The notes beneath the pieces are model-generated. The model saw only the letters and a program-made list of their open reading frames with translations, did not search any database and was not told where the DNA came from. DNA of 64,000 bases from an uncultured Caryophanales bacterium (GTDB lineage: Bacteria > Bacillota_I > Bacilli_A > RFN20 > CAG-826): the NCBI GenBank assembly GCA_905197045.1, contig CAJJXG010000001.1:1-64000 (forward strand), in the 5' to 3' direction. Position numbers and translations under genes: made by a program. Positions 57,024 to 64,000 of this stretch are shown one piece after another (the first letter of the stretch is position 1; every line of letters begins with the position of its first letter).

Positions 57024-57079
57024 AAAAAGAAAAAAGCCACCAACAAGGATGTGCGAGTTCCTTTTTAACGGTGTGGCTT
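57024..57079 (-). terminator. Two-stem terminator after the 42-residue gene
   Basis: AAGCCAC (57034-57040)/GTGGCTT (57073-57079) encloses AAGGA (57045-57049)/TCCTT (57059-57063). TTTTTTCTTTTTT follows on the minus strand. Its double stem is more elaborate than the others in the window. Confidence 0.75.
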
Positions 57080-57120
57080 CTCTTTATATAGAAGGATAAA
57101 TCTATAAAAGCTTTGTTAAT

Positions 57121-57249
57121 TTAGTTGAGGAAATTTCTAAAATCTGGGAAGAAGTAACCTTTATCTTCTTCTTGATAATCCTCTTCATATTCTTCGTCTT
57201 CTTCTGCTCTGTCTAATTCATTAAGTAATTCTTTTTCGTCGTTTTTCAT
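57121..57249 (-). CDS. 42-residue acidic protein of unknown function
   Basis: A 42-residue protein starting at ATG 57249, 8 nt after AAGGAGG. About half of the residues are Asp or Glu, including EEDEEYEEDYQEED, ending in an aromatic patch GYFFPDFRNF. Such a chain is probably unfolded and could bind a basic partner. A promoter (TTTACT 57304-57299, TATTAT 57282-57277, 16-nt spacer), its own terminator and a CcpA-type site upstream argue that it is a real gene. Nothing homologous is recognised. The longer frame from 57327 adds a hydrophobic segment but has no ribosome site. Confidence 0.65.
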   Translation of the reverse strand: MKNDEKELLNELDRAEEDEEYEEDYQEEDKGYFFPDFRNFLN

Positions 57250-57309
57250 ATCGTTTGTTCCTCCTTGAACAACTATATAATAATTCCACTCTAAAAATAG
57301 TAAAGTGAT

Positions 57310-57383
57310 AAAAAATGCGATAACCATCGAATGAAAACGCTTTCAAAAATTTCTGAAAATGAAAAAATACGATGGTTATCGCA
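57310..57383 (-). terminator. Terminator of the P-type ATPase gene with a CcpA-like site in its loop
   Basis: CGATGGTTATCGCA (57370-57383) and TGCGATAACCATCG (57316-57329) are a perfect 14-bp inverted repeat with a 40-nt loop; TTTTTT (57315-57310) follows on the minus strand. The loop contains the cre-like sequence. Confidence 0.7.
57331..57345. promoter_or_regulatory. Consensus catabolite-responsive element (cre)
   Basis: ATGAAAACGCTTTCA matches the CcpA operator consensus WTGNNARCGNWWWCA at every position. It is centred about 68 bp upstream of the predicted start of transcription of the 42-residue gene, a position used for activation by CcpA in Bacillus (for example ackA). Confidence 0.7.
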
Positions 57384-57425
57384 TAATTTCGAACGAAACT
57401 TTTTGTTTATGAAAGTGTTTACATT

Positions 57426-59882
57426 TTACTCTTTAACTTTACCTTTAATCGTCTTTAAGAATTTAGATTTTATTCGCCCTTTATTTTTAATAATTAAACT
57501 TCTTAATTTCATTAAAGCAATCAGTAATAAAGGAGCAATAACTAAATAAATCGCTACCATTATCCGCTCATAATATTGGAAGCTTTTAAATAAAGTTAAA
57601 TTAAATAAATCATCAAAAATAAGTTTAAATTGCTCGCCTAAATTATTAGCTTGTTTTAAATAACCTGGATTAAAGAAAACATCTGGTAAAGCTAAAGAAG
57701 CTAAGATTGATAAAATTATTCCAACACAAGATACCATTACAGTATATTTTTTAAATGGATAACAAATATAAAGCAAGACGCAAAGTCCACTTATAGTAAC
57801 ATTAATAACAATTAATGAAGTCCAATGTTCAATGCCTCCTGGAACAAGGGCATTAACTATTACTGGAATTAACCCTGATAAAGTCAAAAGAGCCCCAAAA
57901 ACAACCGATTTAGAGATAACATTAGTTACAAAATTACCTTTAATTGGTTCAGGTGAAGTTTGTTGAATTGAAAGCAAAAAGCCACAAAGAGCAATCGAAA
58001 TAAATTCATAAATATAAATTGACTCAATCTCAATTGGTAAACCAGTTGACATAAATACGCTTAAAAATGAGAAAATCCCAATGAAAAACGATTTAGTTAA
58101 GAAAAGTAAAACAGAACGCATGATATTTGATACAACTCTTCTACCTTCTTTAAAAACAAGAGGAAGATGGGAAAAATCATTATCAAGAAGAATAACATCG
58201 CTAACTGCTTTTGCACTATCTGCTCCATTATTCATTGCAATTGAACAATCAGCTTGTCTTAAACTTGTTGTATCATTTACTCCATCTCCAATATAGCCAA
58301 CTTTATGGCCCTTTTCTTGAAGACATCTAATTATTTCTTGTTTTTGATCCGGAGTTGTCCTTCCAAAAATTGTATACTCATCTACAATATCTTTAATTTC
58401 ATCAAGAGTTACATTCTCCATTGAAATATATTTTTTATAGTTTAACACTCCAGCCATTTTAGCCACTTCTTTAACAGTTAAGGCATTATCTCCACTTATT
58501 ATCTTTATATTTATATTAAGTTCACTGAAATAATTAAGAGTATCTTTAATTCCTTTTCTTAACTCATCTTCAAGGAGAATAATTCCTAAATCTTTATCTA
58601 AAGAAGTAAACCCTAGCACTCGAAAACCTTCTTTTTGATATTCTCGCGCTTTAATTTTATTTTTTTCTTCTTTTAAAACATATTCAGGAGCACCTAAACG
58701 ATATGTTTCATCATTTTCAAAAGTAACTTCACTATATTTAGTTTCTGAAGAAAAAAGAGTAAATTTCTTAACCTTTAAAATTTCATTATTTCCATATTTG
58801 TTTATAACGGCTTTGCCTGTTTCATTGGTGTCTTTCATTGCACTCATGTAAGATTGAAGAATAATTTTTTCATCAAAATCATTAAGTTTTACAAGGTTTT
58901 TAAAAAGAAAATGCTGAGTTGTTAAGGTTCCAGTTTTATCAAGACAAAGTGTATCAACTCGGCTTAAATTCTCAATTGCATATAATTCTTGAACCATTGT
59001 TTGGTGTTTATAAAGTTTAACAATTGAGGTTGATAAAGTAATTGAAGAAAGCAAAATCATTCCAATTGGAATCATACCAACAAGACTAGCTGCACATTTT
59101 GTTAAAACTTCAGGGGTGAATTTCCAGTGTTCTCCTCCTGTTAAACTTTCTCCGACATAAAACATTTTAATTCCTACCGTTAAAACGACTGGAATTAAAC
59201 AAATAATTAAAATCTTAATAATTTTATGAATATTAGTTAAAAGTTCAGACTTTTTCTTGCTGATTTGAGAAATTTTACTTTCAAGTGTAGCAATATAAGT
59301 GTCACTACCAACTTTAGTTGCTATTAGGTAAGCAAAGCCATTTATAACAAAGCTACCCGATAAAACAGAATCACCTGATTTTTTAATAATTGGTTTGCTT
59401 TCACCAGTCAAATTACTTTCATTAACTAAAAGTTCGCCTTCTTTTATAACTAAGTCGCATGGCACTTCGTTGCCGCCTTTTAAAATTAAGGTTTCTCCTA
59501 GCACTGCATCCTCTAATTTAATATTTACTTCTTTTCCTTCTCTTATTGCTAAGCACGTTGGACTTGTGATTAGTTTCATTTTTTCTAAAGTGTGCTTTGA
59601 AGCTTCTTGAGAAATAATGCTACACATTGCATTAAAGAAAATGACAAATAAAAATCCATACTTTGTTATTGGGATATATTTGATGCCATTAGGATAAAAT
59701 ATTTGGAAAAAAAGAAAAACCAAAGCTAAAACATATAAAACGACATTAAAAAAAGTAAAAAAGCTCTCAAATATTATTCTTAAATGGGATTTGCCTTTTA
59801 CTTTTTTGCGGAAATTAGTTTTGCCTTCTTTAGTTAACTCTTCAACTTCTTTTAAAGTTAATCCGTTTTTATATGAATCCAT
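57426..59882 (-). CDS. Cation-transporting P-type ATPase, CtpE-like
   Basis: An 818-residue P-type ATPase with the TGES actuator motif, phosphorylation site DKTGTLT, hinge GDGVNDTTSLRQAD, and about ten membrane helices; there is no N-terminal heavy-metal domain. ASKHTLEKMKLITSP and the overall layout resemble the CtpE/MgtA-like group linked with Ca2+ or Mg2+ transport. The ion cannot be assigned. The ATG overlaps the GH32 stop (TAATG) without a Shine-Dalgarno, so it is made by re-initiation. Confidence 0.9.
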   Translation of the reverse strand: MDSYKNGLTLKEVEELTKEGKTNFRKKVKGKSHLRIIFESFFTFFNVVLYVLALVFLFFQIFYPNGIKYIPITKYGFLFVIFFNAMCSIISQEASKHTLEKMKLITSPTCLAIREGKEVNIKLEDAVLGETLILKGGNEVPCDLVIKEGELLVNESNLTGESKPIIKKSGDSVLSGSFVINGFAYLIATKVGSDTYIATLESKISQISKKKSELLTNIHKIIKILIICLIPVVLTVGIKMFYVGESLTGGEHWKFTPEVLTKCAASLVGMIPIGMILLSSITLSTSIVKLYKHQTMVQELYAIENLSRVDTLCLDKTGTLTTQHFLFKNLVKLNDFDEKIILQSYMSAMKDTNETGKAVINKYGNNEILKVKKFTLFSSETKYSEVTFENDETYRLGAPEYVLKEEKNKIKAREYQKEGFRVLGFTSLDKDLGIILLEDELRKGIKDTLNYFSELNINIKIISGDNALTVKEVAKMAGVLNYKKYISMENVTLDEIKDIVDEYTIFGRTTPDQKQEIIRCLQEKGHKVGYIGDGVNDTTSLRQADCSIAMNNGADSAKAVSDVILLDNDFSHLPLVFKEGRRVVSNIMRSVLLFLTKSFFIGIFSFLSVFMSTGLPIEIESIYIYEFISIALCGFLLSIQQTSPEPIKGNFVTNVISKSVVFGALLTLSGLIPVIVNALVPGGIEHWTSLIVINVTISGLCVLLYICYPFKKYTVMVSCVGIILSILASLALPDVFFNPGYLKQANNLGEQFKLIFDDLFNLTLFKSFQYYERIMVAIYLVIAPLLLIALMKLRSLIIKNKGRIKSKFLKTIKGKVKE

Positions 59883-61225
59883 TAGATTTTAAGTTCAGCT
59901 ACGATAAGAGAATCAATATGTTCTTGTTTTGTTATATCAAGTTTAAGTTTGTCGCTATTAAAATAAACTCGTTTACTCATTGTCTCTTTTCCATGATTTA
60001 CAAAAATCTCACAACTTGAATTATCAAGCATAATGAGTAAAACAACTTCTTCTTTATATTCAAAAATACTAGTGTCGATTAAATCTCCACTTCTTAGATG
60101 AAGTCGATCTTTATAGTAAAGTAATTCTAAAACTTTTTCGTTTTTATCATTAATAAAATCTATTTTAAATTCATCAAAAGCCACAAGTTTAATTAAACTA
60201 CTTGTTTTAATAAACCCACCTAAATATTTAAATTGAGTTTCAACATGTTTTTGAATTTCTTTATATGGTTTTTGAATTATTGCACCGTTTTCAATCTCTA
60301 AAATTCTTGGATAAGTAAAAATTCCACAACTTTCAAGATTATGTTCTTGTTCAAAAGGCTTATAATCCCAAGAGTCAAACCAAGAAATCAAAGCAAGTTC
60401 ACCAGATTCTGTTTTAAAAAGCTGAGGAGCATAAAAATCTTTCGATGCATCCATTACTCCACATTTTAAAATTGCATAATCACCATTTTCTAAATCCATA
60501 TCTAAAAGAAGATAACCGGTTGTATGAATGTCTTTTCCACTCTCATCTTTTTTAATTTTTGAATAAACTAAAACATAATAATCGCCAATTTTACCAATAG
60601 CAGGACATTCAACCATTTCACCAAAAACTTCTAAAGGTCCAATTTCAAAATAATATTTAAAATTGTCTAAAGTTTTACTTCTTAAAACAAAAACTTTTCC
60701 TAAATTTTCTTCTTTGTCTCGGCTAGCTATAAATAAATAATAAGTATCTTTTTCTTTATAAATAAATGGATCACGGAAATTTTCTGAATCAAAAAGAGGT
60801 AAAGTGTCTTCATCAACGAGATCTTTAAAATCACTTTTAAAACCAATTCCATCATTAGAAAAAGCTTCAGAAATAGATTCTTTTCTAAAGTTATTACGTT
60901 CAATATGTTTTGTATAAATTAAATGTAAATTATCATCCTTTTCAATAATTGAGCCACTAAATATTCCATCAACTTCTTTTGTCGGAGCAAGTGCAACTTT
61001 AAAATCATCAAACTTTAATAAGTCTTTACTTGTGGCAACTCCAATTGAAATATTATTCCAATGATTTTCATAAGGATTATATTGATAAAAAATATGATAA
61101 TTATCTTTATAAAAAATTACACCATTAGGATCATTAATCCGGCCTTTTGGTGCATAAAAATGATAAGAAGCAAGCTTCTGACTTTTTTGATTTAAGCTAT
61201 TAATCTCTACTGTTTTTTCTTTCAT
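59882..61225 (-). CDS. Glycoside hydrolase family 32 (sucrose-6-phosphate hydrolase/fructanase-like)
   Basis: A 447-residue GH32 enzyme. INDPNG holds the catalytic nucleophile Asp, FRDPF the transition-state stabiliser and ECPAIG the acid/base Glu. The five-blade propeller is followed by a beta-sandwich domain. No signal peptide is seen, so it acts in the cytosol, like sucrose-6-phosphate hydrolase. No PTS gene lies nearby. TAGAAT (61237-61232) ends 6 nt before the ATG and no ribosome site is visible. Its pairing with a cation ATPase is unusual. Confidence 0.92.
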   Translation of the reverse strand: MKEKTVEINSLNQKSQKLASYHFYAPKGRINDPNGVIFYKDNYHIFYQYNPYENHWNNISIGVATSKDLLKFDDFKVALAPTKEVDGIFSGSIIEKDDNLHLIYTKHIERNNFRKESISEAFSNDGIGFKSDFKDLVDEDTLPLFDSENFRDPFIYKEKDTYYLFIASRDKEENLGKVFVLRSKTLDNFKYYFEIGPLEVFGEMVECPAIGKIGDYYVLVYSKIKKDESGKDIHTTGYLLLDMDLENGDYAILKCGVMDASKDFYAPQLFKTESGELALISWFDSWDYKPFEQEHNLESCGIFTYPRILEIENGAIIQKPYKEIQKHVETQFKYLGGFIKTSSLIKLVAFDEFKIDFINDKNEKVLELLYYKDRLHLRSGDLIDTSIFEYKEEVVLLIMLDNSSCEIFVNHGKETMSKRVYFNSDKLKLDITKQEHIDSLIVAELKI

Positions 61226-61270
61226 GAATTTATTCTATCATGGAGAAAGTAAAATGCTCGACAATTTTAA

Positions 61271-61447
61271 CTAAACAGCATCAAATAATGTTCCTAAATC
61301 ACTTTCATTAAACTCGAAAAACTTTCCATCATCCGTAGAGATACTATATGTTCTAGCGAAGCGATCAAGTTTATAAATAAATCCGGCTCCGCCTTTGTAC
61401 TCTCCACGTTGATAAACCATAACTTTTTGGTTTACCTTGAGTTTCAT
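61271..61447 (-). CDS. 58-residue conserved-looking small protein
   Basis: A 58-residue protein, ATG 61447, 9 nt after AAAGGAG. The sequence (VNQKVMVYQRGEYKGGAG..., then YSISTDDGKFFEF) looks like a small beta-barrel of the DUF2187/KOW type, but I would not name it. It has an extended -10 promoter 43 nt upstream. The frame could extend to 61486 but that start lacks a ribosome site. Confidence 0.7.
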   Translation of the reverse strand: MKLKVNQKVMVYQRGEYKGGAGFIYKLDRFARTYSISTDDGKFFEFNESDLGTLFDAV

Positions 61448-61490
61448 TATCGATGCTCCTTTTATAAGCCCCTCTTCTAACGACAAAAAT

Positions 61491-61499
61491 ATTATAGCA
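61491..61499 (-). promoter_or_regulatory. Extended -10 promoter of the 58-residue gene
   Basis: TGCTATAAT on the minus strand, a full extended -10 element, about 43 nt before the ATG. Confidence 0.65.
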
Positions 61500-61667
61500 T
61501 TTTATTTTGCTAACCTAGCAATTGAAAAACCGTTTTTATCGTGTTTTTCTATTATTTCTAGTGTTCATTTTTAAAAGCGAAATTTTAAGAAAAATAGGCA
61601 TGAAAAAATTTGCTAAATCTTCATTAAACGCTAAAAATAGTTTAGATTTAGAAGGTTTTTAAATTTT

Positions 61668-62918
61668 TCACTTATTTAAAAAATAACTTTGTATTAAAGA
61701 TTTTAATTTATTATCTATTTTTAAGTATTCTAACTCAGGATATCTAGAAGCAACTATTTTTAAATGAATTAAATTATTCTCTTTATAAAAATGAGCATCA
61801 TAATCTTTTGATAAGTCTAGATAACTTACATCAATTCGATTAGTCTCGTTATAATATTTTAAAAGCTTCTTTTCTCTTTTGTCTAAATCCAAAACTTTAA
61901 TCTCTTTAATGTTTTTATCATCAATTAAATATACAAAATAAGCGTCCTGTAACTTATAAGCAATAGATACAATTTGACTCATTTCAAGATTAGGGTTATC
62001 TTTTGCAACTTTCTTTAAAGCATCAAGTGTTGAATAGTTTTCATGATTTATTAAATCAGAGTAATCTTTTGCAACTTCAGCCTTGTTTTTTGGCCTTTTA
62101 TGACTTGCTTTGTATTCTTCAATAAATTTATCATCAACAAAAGCCTTTAAAATTGGAATTTTGATAAACATATTTAAAAAATTAATTAATTTATTTAAGG
62201 CTTCTTTAACCTCTAGATCATTTAAATCGTAATAACGATGTTTTTTATTTTTAAGTCTTACATCAATGTAATTTTCTAATCCAACATTTCTTTTTAATGC
62301 TTTTGAAGTTAACTTTATTACTTTGTTAAAGTAATAAGTAAAAAATGATACATTGGCTGGCAAGATAAAAGAAAGGTCATTTATTTTAAAATAGGCATCT
62401 AATTCATTCACTGCTACATCGACTTCATAATTAAAAGTTGTAACTTTATCTACAGCAATAATGATTTTTCCAGCTTCGCCATAAATTGAGCATTTTTCAA
62501 TATAGTTCGTCTTATAACTTAAATCTTTATCAAGCATTTCTTCTTTTGCCTTGAATTTAAATAAAGACTTACTATTTATTAATCTAGCTAGATCAGTAAT
62601 AAAATCATTAAAAAAGATTGGAAAATGAGAGTATCCATTTAAATCAAAGTTATCGCTTGGATTTAAAAAATAACCTTCAAGGCGATAATCAATTTGTTCT
62701 TTTATCGGAAAAGGATAAGCATTATCGATTGTTAATTCATTAAAGGAGTATTTATTAAAAATCTCTTCGACATCTTTAGCCTTTAAAGGATAATCTTTTT
62801 TATCTCCTTTTATATGTAAAATATAGTTATTTAAGTCATCACTTATTATTTCAAAAGCTTTTGTCTTTTCAACACTTCCAAGTTCATTGTATTTAAATGA
62901 TTTTAGTATTTTGGCCAT
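61668..62918 (-). CDS. Protein of unknown function
   Basis: A 416-residue soluble protein rich in Lys, Asp, Asn and Tyr with no membrane segment or signal peptide. Helical and strand segments alternate (for example KDVEEIFNKYSFNELTIDNAY and YSDLINHENYSTLDALKKV). I recognise no catalytic motif. GAGGT precedes the start by about 8 nt. It lies between the DtxR-like regulator and the 58-residue gene but has no obvious tie to either. Confidence 0.7.
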   Translation of the reverse strand: MAKILKSFKYNELGSVEKTKAFEIISDDLNNYILHIKGDKKDYPLKAKDVEEIFNKYSFNELTIDNAYPFPIKEQIDYRLEGYFLNPSDNFDLNGYSHFPIFFNDFITDLARLINSKSLFKFKAKEEMLDKDLSYKTNYIEKCSIYGEAGKIIIAVDKVTTFNYEVDVAVNELDAYFKINDLSFILPANVSFFTYYFNKVIKLTSKALKRNVGLENYIDVRLKNKKHRYYDLNDLEVKEALNKLINFLNMFIKIPILKAFVDDKFIEEYKASHKRPKNKAEVAKDYSDLINHENYSTLDALKKVAKDNPNLEMSQIVSIAYKLQDAYFVYLIDDKNIKEIKVLDLDKREKKLLKYYNETNRIDVSYLDLSKDYDAHFYKENNLIHLKIVASRYPELEYLKIDNKLKSLIQSYFLNK

Positions 62919-62978
62919 ATTTTATACCTCGTCTAATATGATTTTATGCTAAAAGCCATTTGCTATCAACAAAACAAG

Positions 62979-63002
62979 AAAAAACCACCTATAATAGGTG
63001 GT
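62979..63002 (-). terminator. Terminator after the DtxR-like gene
   Basis: ACCACCT (62984-62990) pairs with AGGTGGT (62996-63002); TTTTTT follows on the minus strand. Confidence 0.8.
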
Positions 63003-63027
63003 CAAAAATCAAGATAAAAATATTAAA

Positions 63028-63396
63028 TTAATCTTTTTTAATATACTTTCTTAAGCAAGAGAAAGTCTCATCACTTAAATCGTGTTCAATCTTACAAGCA
63101 TCATCTGTTGCAACTTCATCACTAACACCGATTGAAATGAAAAAATCTCTTAAAGTACAATGCTTCTCGTAAGTTTTTTGAGCAATCAATAAACCATCAC
63201 TTGTTAAATTTAAAAACCCTGTAATTTTATCAACTTCAACTAAACCTTTTTCTTCTAATTTCTTCATTGCAATTGAAATCGAAGGTTTACTAAATTTCAT
63301 ATCATTGGCTAAATCAATTGAGCGAACATTGCCAATTCTCTCTTTTAATATTAATATCCTCTCTAAGTAGTCTTCTAAAGATTGATTGTTCTTCAT
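63028..63396 (-). CDS. DtxR/MntR family metal-dependent repressor
   Basis: A 122-residue regulator. A winged helix-turn-helix (SIDLANDMKFSKPSISIAMK, about 26-45) is followed by a dimer domain with the metal-ligand pattern E...A..DACKIEHDLS. It has no SH3-like third domain, as in MntR. It probably senses Mn2+ or Fe2+ and represses transporters. I use ATG 63396, 5 nt after GAGGAG; the earlier in-frame start lies inside that site. A 16-bp palindrome upstream may be its autoregulatory operator. Confidence 0.9.
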   Translation of the reverse strand: MKNNQSLEDYLERILILKERIGNVRSIDLANDMKFSKPSISIAMKKLEEKGLVEVDKITGFLNLTSDGLLIAQKTYEKHCTLRDFFISIGVSDEVATDDACKIEHDLSDETFSCLRKYIKKD

Positions 63397-63427
63397 AATT
63401 ACTCCTCGCACATCGAATATATTCTTT

Positions 63428-63455
63428 ATTATAATACTTAAATTTTCTTTATCAA
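63428..63455 (-). promoter_or_regulatory. Promoter of the DtxR-like gene
   Basis: TTGATA (63455-63450), a 16-nt spacer and TATAAT (63433-63428) on the minus strand, about 31 nt before the ATG. Confidence 0.75.
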
Positions 63456-63476
63456 AATAGTTGCTTATATATCATA

Positions 63477-63492
63477 GTTAGTTTAAACTAAC
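63477..63492. promoter_or_regulatory. 16-bp palindrome, candidate metal-repressor operator
   Basis: GTTAGTTTAAACTAAC is a perfect palindrome that resembles DtxR-type sites (TTAG...CTAA half sites). It lies 21 bp upstream of the regulator's -35 box. Confidence 0.55.
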
Positions 63493-63562
63493 ACTAGTAA
63501 TTTAATTAACCTTATCCTTAATTCTCCTTACTAGTTAAATTACAGTTTGCTATTTATAGCTT

Positions 63563-63604
63563 AAAAAAGAGGTAGACATTATCAACCCCGTCTACCTCTT
63601 TTTT
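63563..63604 (-). terminator. Terminator of the edge gene
   Basis: AAAAAAGAGGTAGAC (63563-63577) pairs with GTCTACCTCTTTTTT (63590-63604) around a 12-nt loop; T runs occur on both strands. Confidence 0.85.
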
Positions 63605-63612
63605 AATTAATA

Positions 63613-64000
63613 TTAAAAATAACGATTAGTAAGTACGTCTTTTATAATTTCTTTATATTTTAAAACGCGCTCTTTCGTTTTAAAATATGCCGTTTTTGCA
63701 GTGATTTTCTTATTTTTCGCGATATTTTTTATATCAATTGTTTCTTCAGAGAAAGCTAAAACTAGATAATCATCTTTAAATACCAAAACAAAACCATTTT
63801 TAAGTTTTTCGTCAATTTTATTTACAGTCTCAATCATTAAAGGTTTAACAAATCTAAAACCCGAGACCTTATCGCTAGCATAAAAATTATATTTTTCATT
63901 GGCTTTTATATCTTCTGTCTCGAATTTGTTTTCGTTTTTAAAAATCGTTGAAAATGGTGTTAAAAACTTTTTACTTCTAATTTCAATAACATCAGTTGCA
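63613..64000 (-). CDS. DUF3137-like protein, 5' end outside the window
   Basis: The minus-strand frame ending at 63613 stays open to the right window edge, so the ATG at 63837 is internal. The visible 128 residues include FKNENKFETED, NFYASDKVSGFRFVKPLM and a terminal segment, matching the C-terminal plan of DUF3137 proteins (...FE..F.VYS.D...A....TP..M). Members are membrane-associated and uncharacterised. The family label is moderate because the N-terminal helices are not visible. Confidence 0.6.
   Translation of the reverse strand, partial: ATDVIEIRSKKFLTPFSTIFKNENKFETEDIKANEKYNFYASDKVSGFRFVKPLMIETVNKIDEKLKNGFVLVFKDDYLVLAFSEETIDIKNIAKNKKITAKTAYFKTKERVLKYKEIIKDVLTNRYF

Overview
This is an AT-rich (about 30% G+C by eye) bacterial chromosome segment of Firmicutes (Bacilli/Erysipelotrichia/RF39-like) character. 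The evidence is an RNA polymerase delta subunit gene, groESL behind a CIRCE element, the order ychF-ispF-gltX-rpoE-fbaA, and a uvrA-lgt-ppaX string that resembles the Bacillus uvrBA-hprK-lgt-ppaX locus without hprK. TGA is an ordinary stop (for example in ispF and the sigma factor gene), so this is not a TGA=Trp mollicute. Class III ribonucleotide reductase, a giant acyl-CoA dehydratase activase-like Fe-S protein and BspA-like lipoproteins suggest a strict anaerobe, probably a host-associated uncultured lineage. The exact taxon cannot be read from the window.

Layout. 0-5.7 kb: nfu, then a minus-strand run ychF > ispF > gltX > rpoE(delta) > fbaA > cysQ-like. 5.7-6.8 kb: gene-free array of seven phased ATTCGCTACAAAA + palindrome units. 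6.8-11.6 kb: two large ABC ATPase-permease fusions. 11.8-16.8 kb: uvrA-lgt-ppaX-like. 17.2-19.0 kb: typA. 19.1-20.9 kb: ECF-type sigma factor, membrane anti-sigma candidate and a strongly structured small RNA. 20.9-26.0 kb: cardiolipin synthase plus an ABC exporter of the MacB/FtsX type. 26.1-31.7 kb: divergent operons yigZ-mrp-pepP-HAD and CPBP protease-TraX-thioredoxin, sharing one palindromic promoter. 31.8-37.3 kb: activase, acetyltransferase, unknown membrane protein. 37.4-40.6 kb: nrdG-nrdD. 41-42.7 kb: esterase and membrane protein. 42.8-44.8 kb: groES-groEL. 45-54.6 kb: four large lipoproteins. 54.9-57.2 kb: PHP phosphatase, hemolysin III, small lipoprotein, 42-residue acidic protein. 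57.4-61.4 kb: P-type ATPase, GH32 enzyme, small protein. 61.7-64 kb: unknown protein, DtxR/MntR-like regulator, and a DUF3137-like gene cut by the window edge.

The most interesting hypotheses are four. (1) A sigma/anti-sigma locus is followed by an RNA whose apical loop carries six C residues. That loop matches G-rich tracts just upstream of several lipoprotein start codons, including an exact 8-nt complement at the BspA-like gene. (2) About nine transcription units have a TATAAT-like box 6-10 nt before the start codon and no Shine-Dalgarno sequence, which points to widespread leaderless transcription. (3) The 5.87-6.69 kb array has regular helical-scale spacing. (4) The 18-bp palindrome at 29.5 kb is a promoter with overlapping -10 boxes on both strands. 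A one-base frameshift truncates the C-terminus of the largest repeat lipoprotein.
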